Below, piece after piece: positions 25,282 to 32,652 of a DNA stretch of 64,000 nt (its first letter is position 1; each line of letters opens with the position of its first letter). Below the pieces are notes generated by a model, which saw only the letters and a list, made by a program, of their open reading frames with translations, made no database searches and was not told the DNA's origin. Source of the DNA: Vreelandella sp042466685 (lineage in GTDB: Bacteria > Pseudomonadota > Gammaproteobacteria > Pseudomonadales > Halomonadaceae). The position numbers were made by a program, and so were the translations under genes. The stretch spans positions 2,046,001 through 2,110,000 of the forward strand of contig NZ_CP170448.1 in assembly GCF_042466685.1 (NCBI RefSeq). The letters are read 5' to 3'.

Positions 25282-25418
25282 CACCTAAACTCAAGCCGAC
25301 TGATCAGCCATCACTGCAGCTCCGCGTTTTTACTTACGCTTACGCGACTGCTGACAAAGCGCTCTACCGGGTCAAAACGATGGGTAGTGACGGCTGGCAG
25401 GTTACTGAAGACGCATAA
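25278..25418 (+). pseudogene. Collapsed diguanylate cyclase gene (46 codons left)
   Basis: A GTG start at 25278 overlaps the previous stop (GTGA), the usual sign of translational coupling, and the frame runs to TAA at 25416-25418. The first half (MTPKLKPTDQPSLQLRVFT) looks like the cytoplasmic lead of a membrane sensor, and the second half (ADKALYRVKTMGSDGWQV) matches the extreme C-terminus of GGDEF domains (ADxALYxAKxxGRN). Everything between, including membrane segments and active site, is missing in frame. I read it as an internal deletion of a full cyclase. Its 3' end overlaps the convergent haemoglobin gene by 17 bp. Confidence 0.6.
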
Positions 25419-25863
25419 CGTCTGTGTACATGGGGGCGAGTCTGCCCAGCAGCTCATTACGCGCGCCAAGGGCAATGCCTTCCTCTTGCATCGCGGCATC
25501 GAGATGTTCCACTAAACGATTAAAATGGACATCTGTCAGCCCCATGTGTTGATGTGCTCGATCCATCGGTGGGCCTTCGTAGTGGCAGGGGCCATCGCTG
25601 ACGTCACACAGCTGGCTGGCCAGGGATTCGGCAAATAGATCGATATTCGTGTTAGCAAAAAACACCACTACTTCGGGATCATCGGCAATTCGGTATAGCA
25701 GGTTCTCAACGACTGCATCAATCGTAGTTTTCCCGCCCAGGCGTTCATAGAGCGTTGTATTTGTTGATTGATAAGCGCAGCCTATGAGCGAAAACGCCAC
25801 CGCTATAAAAGTAAGCGCTATTAAGCCGCGGCGTGTGCGATAGTGTGTGCGTGGATAGATCAT
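25402..25863 (-). CDS. Group 1 truncated haemoglobin, lipoprotein form
   Basis: I start this at ATG 25863, giving 153 residues; the frame reaches 25929 but overlaps the previous gene. An N-terminal membrane stretch ends in the lipobox LIGC (Cys29), so the protein is likely lipid-anchored outside the cytoplasm. The rest is a TrHb1 domain: LYERLGGKTTIDAVVENLLY (residues 39-58), FFANTNIDLFAESLASQLCD, and the DRAHQHMGLTDVHFNRLVEH block (101-120) that holds the proximal haem histidine. It is the last gene of an operon with DUF3034, EAL and cupredoxin-like proteins. Oxygen or NO binding is expected from the family; an external lipid-anchored form is unusual. Confidence 0.85.
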   Translation of the reverse strand: MIYPRTHYRTRRGLIALTFIAVAFSLIGCAYQSTNTTLYERLGGKTTIDAVVENLLYRIADDPEVVVFFANTNIDLFAESLASQLCDVSDGPCHYEGPPMDRAHQHMGLTDVHFNRLVEHLDAAMQEEGIALGARNELLGRLAPMYTDVMRLQ

Positions 25864-25873
25864 AGCGCCCCGC

Positions 25874-26764
25874 TTAAAAAGCTGCCTGAAGTGAAAGATA
25901 GCCACCGCGTTGGGAGGGTAGGCCGGCAATATCGCCTAAATCCAACCATGCGCCCGTGAGTGATACGTGCTTATTGAAGAAGTAGGCAGTATAGAGGCTT
26001 TGCCAATCATCCTCTTCGGCAACGCTTAGGTTATCGGGTTTCTGGCGATACTCGGCGCCAACAATCCATTGCGGGGTAATAAAGATGCCCACACTCCCCT
26101 CGGCTACCCACGAGCGCCCTCCCTGGTCACCGCCAAAACCCAGTAAACCGCCCTGGTTGGCCTCAGTATTGCGCAGGGTCGCGTTGAGCAGCACATTGCG
26201 CCCGGCAGCCGCACTAAATAGCAGCTTGCTGCCGCTAAGATACACGTCAGTACCGCTTGTTTTATCGGCGCCCAGGGCGGTGGGGATAGTACCATCAACC
26301 AGTCGCTTATGTTGCACACCAAGGCTCCAAATGCCCCAAGGGTGGTAGAGCACATCGCCGAGTAAGCGCACCTTAGCGCCGTAAATATCCAGCCCTAGCT
26401 CGCCACCCAGGGTTTCTAAATCAAGGGTTTGACGAGCCACGGAGACCTCAACACGATCATATACATTCAGGCTGGCGCCGGTTACCGTCAGCCTGTAATC
26501 GTCCACCCAGGCACGGGTCGCGGCGGCAGTGACGCCTATTTCCTGATCGCTGGCGGTACTGGAAAGCACTGCCCAAGGCGATAAGCCGCCGCCTGCAGCT
26601 CCTTCAATAGCACTTACGCCACCCGTACCCAAAATACGGCTTCCCGCAGAGGAGGGGGTGGCGGCAAACGCTAAACAGACCGCTAAAAAGGGCGTAAGAC
26701 AACCAGCGAAGGAGTGCCGAAAGAGTGAGTTGGGCATTGAAAACATCGATTGAAATAACCTCAT
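25874..26764 (-). CDS. DUF3034 outer membrane protein
   Basis: This 296-residue protein has a signal peptide (hydrophobic core FLAVCLAFAATPSSA, residues about 27-41) and a mature beta-rich sequence starting with the DUF3034 hallmark GTGGVSAIEGAAGGGL. Alternating hydrophobic strands (YDRVEVSVARQTLDL, VYLSGSKLLF, WIVGAEYRQKP) and a terminal aromatic residue (LSLQAAF) fit an outer-membrane beta-barrel. The function is unknown. Its ATG overlaps the stop of the EAL gene by 4 bp, so it is translationally coupled. Confidence 0.82.
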   Translation of the reverse strand: MRLFQSMFSMPNSLFRHSFAGCLTPFLAVCLAFAATPSSAGSRILGTGGVSAIEGAAGGGLSPWAVLSSTASDQEIGVTAAATRAWVDDYRLTVTGASLNVYDRVEVSVARQTLDLETLGGELGLDIYGAKVRLLGDVLYHPWGIWSLGVQHKRLVDGTIPTALGADKTSGTDVYLSGSKLLFSAAAGRNVLLNATLRNTEANQGGLLGFGGDQGGRSWVAEGSVGIFITPQWIVGAEYRQKPDNLSVAEEDDWQSLYTAYFFNKHVSLTGAWLDLGDIAGLPSQRGGYLSLQAAF

Positions 26765-29130
26765 TGCTTTCTCTGGAGCGTCTTGAGTATGGAAGAGATT
26801 GGGTGGGGCAATGACAGTGGCGTAAAATTATCCAGCCAAGCGGGTATTTCATCCGCTGGCATCGGCTTAGCAATCCAATACCCTTGTAAATAGTCACAGC
26901 CAAGATTGCTTAGCAGTTCGGCGCTGGCGCGATTCTCAACGCCTTCGGCCACTAAGCGCAGTCCTAAGCTGTGGCCCATTTCGATTGTTGAGCTGACAAT
27001 GGTTAAGTCATCTTTTTGCGAGTCGATGGCCAGCACGAAGGACTTATCAATCTTGAGTTCGTCGACGGGGAGGCGTTTTATTTGTGCGAGGGATGAGTAG
27101 CCTGTGCCGTAGTCATCAATGGCGATACGCAGCCCCAGTTGGTTCAGCTCTATCAGGGTCGCCATGGCGGCGTCAACGTCCTGCATAACGGCACTTTCAG
27201 TGACTTCGATACTCAGGCGGGCAGGTGCCAGGCGGTAGCGCTCAAGTAAACTGGTCAAGTAAGTCGCCAACTGGCGATCCACCACATCACTGGCGGAGAG
27301 GTTAACCGCTACCGATAAGTGATAGCCACGCTGCTGCCAGGCATGCAATTGAGCGCAGACATTGGCTAACATCCAGTGACTAAGCATGCCGATACTTCCA
27401 GAACGCTCGGCTAAGCTAATGAACTCGTCGGGAGGCACAAACCCTAATGAGGGGTGACGCCAACGCATTAATGCTTCGCACTGATCGACACGACCGTTTC
27501 GGGTGTCTACTTTGGGCTGGTAGGCCATCCACAGTTCACCGTTGCTCACCGCATCCTGTAGATCCCGAATCAGGGTGAGCTGGCGCAAATGGTGCTCATC
27601 CTGACCCTCCAGGTAGCGTTGGTGGTTGTGCCGGTGACGACGCGCCATATCCAGGGCGATATCGGATCGTCGCAGCAGCAGTTGCGGGCTGTCGCCATGG
27701 TCGGGGTAGTTGGTTTCTCCCGCTGAAAGTGAAGGCGTGATGGGGGATTTATCAAGATCGATAGGGTGATGTAGCGTCGTGAAGAGTCGGGTGCGCCAGG
27801 CAAAGTCGCTTCTTGACTGCTTGACGAGCAGCAGCAGCTCGTCGCCATCAAGCCGGTAGGCAGTGCTCTCCGAGTTATCTAAGTGCTGCAAGCGTTTTGC
27901 CAGGGCGACCAGCACATGATCCCCCAGCGCATAGCCGAAGGTGTCGTTAATGTCGCGAAAGTTATTAATCGCCAGGCGAAGCAGGGTAAATGGCTCACCG
28001 CGTTTGATCAAAAGGCTGATATCTTCCTGGGCGCTGATGCGATTGGGCAGGTCGGTGAGTAAGTCGTGTCGGGATTGGTGATGAAGCGTTGCCTCCCGCT
28101 GAGCAATGCCCTCTTGCATAGCGAGCAGGGTCGACGCCAATAGCCCTGTTTCACTCCGCTCAGTACCGATCGGTAACTCAGTGAAACGCTCTCCACGTCC
28201 AATGCGCTGAGCCGCTTTCGCCAGTTCTATTAACGGTTTGCTCATGCTCCGTGCGCTCCACATGGCTATTAGCACGGTAAACAGCAGAATCAGGGCAATG
28301 ATCCCCAGCAGTTGCCATTGCAATGAGCGGTAGGCGCCTAGCAGTTCATTGCGTGAGAGTTGCAACAATGCATAGGTTTGGTTGTCGTCATCCGAATAGA
28401 GCTGACTCGCGTAGGTCAGGTACTCGGCATCCGGCGTCATCTGGCTGTGTAAGGCATATTCGCCTTCTATTAGCTCATCGTCGCGCCCGCTCATCAACGC
28501 CATGGCCAGTTGCTCAGGATGAGAGCTGGCAAGGTAGCTGATCTCGCCGTTGTCGCGATAGTTGACTACGCTAATGTCCAACCCGGTTAACGCGTTAATC
28601 TCTTCTGTTACCGCTTCATTGATTAAAAAGCCCATACCCACCCAGCCAATCAGGTTGGGGGCACGTACAGGCAGAAGGGCAAACTCATAAGGCTGTTCTT
28701 CGGCAATGACCACGCTCACCGCTTCGCCTTCTTGGCTAGCCCGTTCAAACAGCTGTGGGAAAGGCATGGGGCTATTTTGCGCGTGATGGCTGCTCGCCAA
28801 AATACGTCCATCCAGGCCACTGAGTAACACGATATCCGCCTTGGCTCGATCACCATGGTTGGCCAATACAGAGTAGAGCGTCTCGGTGTCTTGGGTGGAA
28901 ACGGCGCTTTTAAAACCGAAGTCATCGGCAAGAATGGCGACGTTATTGGCTAGCTGCTCACCGCGTGCATCCAGTAGTTGTGCCAATACATTGGCACCTA
29001 CTTCTAAACGTTGGGAGCCTTTTGCTATGACATCGTTTTGAGTCGCGCGAAGGAAGGCCACCCCGGTAGCGAGTTGCGAGACAATAACCACTGTCAATAG
29101 TACGAGCATTAGGCGCGTTCTAAAGCGCAT
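26761..29130 (-). CDS. Membrane sensor with dCache, HAMP, degenerate GGDEF and EAL domains (c-di-GMP phosphodiesterase)
   Basis: The 789-residue protein has an N-terminal membrane segment (residues about 6-28), a periplasmic dCache-like sensor (about 30-270), a second membrane segment (about 272-292), a HAMP linker (SMSKPLIELAKAAQRIGRGE), a GGDEF domain (about 350-505) and an EAL domain (about 525-770). The GGDEF active site reads DGDEL instead of GGDEF (near residue 430), so cyclase activity is unlikely. The EAL side is intact: EALMRW (about 550), IDDYGTGYSSL and DELKIDKSF. I infer a c-di-GMP phosphodiesterase driven by a periplasmic cue. It is the second gene of the operon. Confidence 0.92.
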   Translation of the reverse strand: MRFRTRLMLVLLTVVIVSQLATGVAFLRATQNDVIAKGSQRLEVGANVLAQLLDARGEQLANNVAILADDFGFKSAVSTQDTETLYSVLANHGDRAKADIVLLSGLDGRILASSHHAQNSPMPFPQLFERASQEGEAVSVVIAEEQPYEFALLPVRAPNLIGWVGMGFLINEAVTEEINALTGLDISVVNYRDNGEISYLASSHPEQLAMALMSGRDDELIEGEYALHSQMTPDAEYLTYASQLYSDDDNQTYALLQLSRNELLGAYRSLQWQLLGIIALILLFTVLIAMWSARSMSKPLIELAKAAQRIGRGERFTELPIGTERSETGLLASTLLAMQEGIAQREATLHHQSRHDLLTDLPNRISAQEDISLLIKRGEPFTLLRLAINNFRDINDTFGYALGDHVLVALAKRLQHLDNSESTAYRLDGDELLLLVKQSRSDFAWRTRLFTTLHHPIDLDKSPITPSLSAGETNYPDHGDSPQLLLRRSDIALDMARRHRHNHQRYLEGQDEHHLRQLTLIRDLQDAVSNGELWMAYQPKVDTRNGRVDQCEALMRWRHPSLGFVPPDEFISLAERSGSIGMLSHWMLANVCAQLHAWQQRGYHLSVAVNLSASDVVDRQLATYLTSLLERYRLAPARLSIEVTESAVMQDVDAAMATLIELNQLGLRIAIDDYGTGYSSLAQIKRLPVDELKIDKSFVLAIDSQKDDLTIVSSTIEMGHSLGLRLVAEGVENRASAELLSNLGCDYLQGYWIAKPMPADEIPAWLDNFTPLSLPHPISSILKTLQRKQ

Positions 29131-29180
29131 AGCAACCTCACTAAGTGGTTGAGTTCCACCTTCTGAACCCTGCTAGGGTC

Positions 29181-29882
29181 TTAAGTAGCATCTTTAAATC
29201 GCTGCTGAAGGGGAGAGAGGGTTGGCGCTGGAGGTGGCAGTGCGTTGAGTTCTAAATTGACTTCCAACTGGTCGCTGTCGGTAATGATACCTTCCCACCA
29301 AACTTGCTGGCTGTCATCAAGTTGCGGGTGCCACACGCGCACACGATGCTCACCAGCTGGCAGCGTGGGCAGGGAAAGCATGCCTTCGGCGCCCGTTATC
29401 GCCGAGTAGGGGGCATCGCTGACGACAATAAACGCCTGCATATGGTCGTGAATATTACACCCTAAGACGACCACCCCCGCTTGGTCGAAGTGAACCGGTG
29501 GCGGTGTTTCTTGCAAGTAGAGGTTTAAATCAAAGGTTTTGGCCGGTGAAAAAGAGTAGACGTGGTGGCGGGTGGTGTCTTGGTTGGGAAATGCCACATA
29601 GCTGCCGGTCGGTACGGCGAGTACCTTGGGGTGAAAGGCAGCACCGCGCTGATAGATGTTCTCTTGCTGAGGAGGATTGGCCGCTGTCGAATCGTAGTAA
29701 ACCTCAACAACTGCATCCGCAAGGGGGTGGCCATCACTACTGCTGACGGTTATCTGAGCGGCATTAGCGGTGGGGATAAGTAGGCTGATAACCGCCAGTG
29801 CCAATAGCGGGAGTGGGTATACACTGGCAAAACCCATAAAAGGGTGACGCAGTCGTGTTGGCTGTGGCATTGAGGTCGGCAT
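29181..29882 (-). CDS. Periplasmic cupredoxin-like protein (annotated in relatives as methylamine utilization protein)
   Basis: This 233-residue protein has a signal peptide (hydrophobic LLALAVISLLIPTANA, residues about 26-41) and a cupredoxin-like domain. Copper ligand candidates stand in the expected order: FPNQDTTRHHVYSF (His106/His107) and VVLGCNIHDHMQAF (Cys142, His145 or His147, Met148). A carboxypeptidase-regulatory-like beta domain follows (LPTLPAGEHRVRVWHP). The methylamine name has no support here, as no amine dehydrogenase genes are present. It opens an operon with a c-di-GMP phosphodiesterase, an outer membrane protein and a lipoprotein haemoglobin, which suggests a periplasmic redox or metal role. 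Confidence 0.8.
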   Translation of the reverse strand: MPTSMPQPTRLRHPFMGFASVYPLPLLALAVISLLIPTANAAQITVSSSDGHPLADAVVEVYYDSTAANPPQQENIYQRGAAFHPKVLAVPTGSYVAFPNQDTTRHHVYSFSPAKTFDLNLYLQETPPPVHFDQAGVVVLGCNIHDHMQAFIVVSDAPYSAITGAEGMLSLPTLPAGEHRVRVWHPQLDDSQQVWWEGIITDSDQLEVNLELNALPPPAPTLSPLQQRFKDAT

Positions 29883-29979
29883 CCCGTATTAAGCTGGCTC
29901 TTAGTTAGCCCGTGCAGTGTTAAACTTAATAGTGGATGGATTATGCAAGAAAGTCATGTGTTTGGCTTAACGGTAAGCC

Positions 29980-30157
29980 AACACTTAACGCAATGCTGCC
30001 TGACGCCAGGTATCCCGCCATGCTTGTAATACCCGTTCCGGGTACCAGGTTTCGCCCAAACTGCCATCGCAGTGGTTGCAGCAACGGCTGAGCGGCCACT
30101 AGGCTTGTGGTGACAAGTCCAGCGCCGCTCGGCAAGGCTACGCAAAGCGTTGCGGTC
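29980..30157 (-). pseudogene. Possible decayed coding fragment after proS
   Basis: Reading on from the proS stop on the minus strand, one frame gives DRNALRSLAERRW and another gives NHCDGSLGETWYPERVLQAW and DTWRQAALR followed by TAA near 29990. Both have the residue bias of real protein and are broken by stops and a frame change, which suggests a gene remnant. I do not recognise the family. It could also be chance in a 275-bp gap that holds nothing else clear. Confidence 0.25.
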
Positions 30158-31879
30158 TTAGCTACTCGCTTTCTCACGCAAAAAATCGATGATGTGATCT
30201 GCAGGCACCATGGTGGCTTCGCTATCTCGGCGCCCTTTATACTCCAGCTCGCCGTTGTCCAGGCTTCGGTCGCCAATTACCAGGCGATGAGGAACGCCCA
30301 TCAGTTCCAAATCAGCAAACTTAACCCCGGGCCGGGTATCGCGGTCATCCAGCAGAACGTCTAAACCGGCAGCGGTGAGTGCTTGGTAAAGACGCTCAGA
30401 CTCTTCGCGAACACGCTGGGACTTGTGTGCATTCATCGGCACCAGTGCCACCTGGAAGGGCGCAATAGCGTTAGGCCAGATAATGCCGGATTCGTCGTGG
30501 TTCTGCTCGATGGCGGCGGCGACCACGCGGGTCACGCCGATGCCGTAGCAACCCATCCAAGGATGGCTGGTTTTGCCGTTGTCGCCCAGTACATTGGCGT
30601 TCATGGCTTGGGAGTACTTTTGGCCAAGCTGGAAGACGTGGCCAACCTCGATGCCACGTTTGATAGAGAGTGTGCCTTGGCCATCCGGTGAGGGGTCGCC
30701 TTCCACCACATTGCGCAAGTCGGCTACCTCGGGCAGGGCCACATCACGCTCCCAGTTAATACCGAAATAGTGTTTGCCTTCAATATTGGCACCCGCGCCA
30801 AAGTCGCTCATCAGGGCAACGCTGCGGTCGGCAATAATCGGCATATCAAGGTTCACCGGACCAAGCGAGCCAAAACCTGCACCCACGGCTGCGCGAATTT
30901 CCTCTTCGCTGCCCATGGTCAGCGGGGCTGCCACTTGGGGAAGGTTCTCGGCTTTCACCTCGTTAAGCTCATGATCGCCGCGTACCAATAGGGCAATCAG
31001 GCCCCCTTCGGCGGCACGTACGATCAGGGTCTTGACCGTTTTCTCGATCGGCAGATCAAACTGCTCTACCAGGGCGGCAATGGTTTTGGCGTTAGGCGTA
31101 TCCACCAGGTGCATCTCTTGGCTAGGCGCTTCACGCTGTATGTCGCTGCCCAGGGGAGCAGGCAGGGCTTCGGCCTTTTCCATGTTGGCAGCGTAGTCGG
31201 AGGCGTTAGAGAACACGATGTCATCTTCACCTGAACCCGCCAGTACGTGGAACTCATGAGAACCGGTGCCGCCGATAGAACCGTTGTCGGCGATGACCGG
31301 GCGGAAGTCGAGGCCCAGGCGCGTAAAGATGCGTGTGTAGGCGTTGTACATATCCTGGTAGGTCTGTTTCAGCGAGTCTTCATCCAGGTGGAAGGAGTAA
31401 GCGTCCTTCATGATGAACTCGCGAGAGCGCATTACCCCAAAACGTGGACGGATCTCGTCACGGAACTTGGTCTGAATCTGATAGAAATTGACCGGCAGCT
31501 GTTTGTAACTGGCGATCTCTTTGCGAACCAGATCTGTAATCACTTCTTCGTGGGTCGGGCCGACGCAGTAGTCGCGGTCGTGGCGATCTTTCAGGCGTAA
31601 TAACTCAGGGCCATACTGCTCCCAACGGCCAGACTCCTGCCAAAGCTCAGCGGGCTGCACGGCGGGCATCAGTACCTCTTGAGCACCGGCACGGTTCATC
31701 TCTTCGCGCACTATGGCTTCCACCTTGCGCAGTGTGCGCAGGCCAAGGGGCAGCCAAGTGTAAAGCCCTGAGGTTAAACGGCGAATCATCCCGGCACGGA
31801 GCATTAGCTGGTGGCTAATGACTTCGGCGTCAGCCGGAGTTTCTTTGAGTGTGGCAATCAGTAATTGGCTGGCGCGCAT
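30158..31879 (-). CDS. proS: Prolyl-tRNA synthetase (bacterial type)
   Basis: This 573-residue class II synthetase begins MRASQLLIATLKETPADAEV, as the E. coli enzyme does, so I prefer ATG 31879 to the ATG four codons upstream. Motif 2 (FRDEIRPRFGVMRSREF), the editing (YbaK-like INS) domain with IEKTVKTLIVRA between about residues 230 and 380, motif 3 region (MGCYGIGVTRVVAAAIEQNH) and the anticodon-binding tail (LDVLLDDRDTRPGVKFADLE) are all present. It charges tRNA-Pro with proline. A standard housekeeping gene, probably transcribed alone. Confidence 0.97.
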   Translation of the reverse strand: MRASQLLIATLKETPADAEVISHQLMLRAGMIRRLTSGLYTWLPLGLRTLRKVEAIVREEMNRAGAQEVLMPAVQPAELWQESGRWEQYGPELLRLKDRHDRDYCVGPTHEEVITDLVRKEIASYKQLPVNFYQIQTKFRDEIRPRFGVMRSREFIMKDAYSFHLDEDSLKQTYQDMYNAYTRIFTRLGLDFRPVIADNGSIGGTGSHEFHVLAGSGEDDIVFSNASDYAANMEKAEALPAPLGSDIQREAPSQEMHLVDTPNAKTIAALVEQFDLPIEKTVKTLIVRAAEGGLIALLVRGDHELNEVKAENLPQVAAPLTMGSEEEIRAAVGAGFGSLGPVNLDMPIIADRSVALMSDFGAGANIEGKHYFGINWERDVALPEVADLRNVVEGDPSPDGQGTLSIKRGIEVGHVFQLGQKYSQAMNANVLGDNGKTSHPWMGCYGIGVTRVVAAAIEQNHDESGIIWPNAIAPFQVALVPMNAHKSQRVREESERLYQALTAAGLDVLLDDRDTRPGVKFADLELMGVPHRLVIGDRSLDNGELEYKGRRDSEATMVPADHIIDFLREKASS

Positions 31880-32060
31880 GGGCGTGAGCATTCCTTAAGT
31901 TTTTTAAGACTGGTTTTTGAAACTGAATTCTTGAAAAAGTGCTTGGAAGCGTTGAATGGGGCCATTGTACGGCCTAGCGGTTAAAGCGGCAAAATAGTGC
32001 TTATGTTCAATTGATCTATGCTTTTGGATGGTTGTGCTAGACTGAGCAAGTTTTATGGCG

Positions 32061-32107
32061 CGATAGTCGGCAAAAAACGAAAGCTCAATATGCTATTTCG
32101 ACTATCG
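32061..32107. repeat. 9-bp inverted repeat in leader of lipoprotein gene
   Basis: CGATAGTCG (32061-32069) and its exact inverse CGACTATCG (32099-32107) are 29 nt apart, ending 26 nt before the lipoprotein ATG. Depending on the transcription start it could be an RNA hairpin in the 5' leader or a protein site. Its role is unknown. Confidence 0.4.
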
Positions 32108-32133
32108 TTACTATTTTGTTTGAGGGAACCTTC

Positions 32134-32568
32134 ATGCATCAAGCAGTTCGTCGCTGGTTGACTGGCGCCGTGGTTGGCGTTTCCATCGTGTCATTGAGTG
32201 GTTGTGGTACGCTTTTTCACCCTGAGCGTAAAGGGCAATTGAGCGGTGATATTGATCCGGTTATTGCTGTCGCCAATGGTGTCGGCTTGCTGTTTTTTAT
32301 TGTACCCGGAGTAATTGCCTACGCCGTGGATTTCTCTAATGGCACCATCTATTTGCCGGGCCGCAACAGCGCCTCAGTAGATGTTCACCAATTAGACGAC
32401 GCTATGGATGTAGCCTCTCTTGAAAAACTGCTCTCTGAAACAGCCGGTCAGCCGGTGAGTTTGGAGAGCGAGTTAGTGATGATCGAAGAGATGGGCAGCT
32501 TGGACGAAGCGCTGGCTATGGTGCGTATGTCTGGCGTGTTAGACCAAGAGAAACTCTCGGCGATGTAA
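32134..32568 (+). CDS. YceK-like small lipoprotein
   Basis: ATG 32134 follows GAGGGAA at good spacing. The 144-residue product has a lipoprotein signal with lipobox LSGC (Cys about residue 23) then GTLFHPERKGQLSGDIDP, and a hydrophobic stretch (VGLLFFIVPGVIAYAVDF) before GTIYLPG. This pattern belongs to a proteobacterial lipoprotein family sometimes mislabelled polyribonucleotide nucleotidyltransferase. The C-terminal third is acidic and helical. No function is known. It is probably monocistronic, with its own terminator. Confidence 0.75.
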   Translation: MHQAVRRWLTGAVVGVSIVSLSGCGTLFHPERKGQLSGDIDPVIAVANGVGLLFFIVPGVIAYAVDFSNGTIYLPGRNSASVDVHQLDDAMDVASLEKLLSETAGQPVSLESELVMIEEMGSLDEALAMVRMSGVLDQEKLSAM

Positions 32569-32586
32569 TGCTCCTAATTGACCGCT

Positions 32587-32623
32587 AAAGCCCAGCCGAG
32601 CGTTATGCTTGGCTGAGCTTTTT
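32587..32623 (+). terminator. Rho-independent terminator
   Basis: The stem CAGCCGAGC / GCTTGGCTG (one G-T pair, 5-nt loop) is extended below by AAAGC/GCTTT and ends in a run of five T. It lies 19 nt after the lipoprotein stop. Confidence 0.82.
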
Positions 32624-32652
32624 CATGCGGCTCAGTTTATGCAGCCCAGCTG

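Noticed and set aside
29941..30276. Minus-strand 111-residue ORF overlapping the end of proS
   Set aside because: More than a third of it is out-of-frame proS sequence; only the stretch beyond the proS stop is discussed, as a possible remnant.
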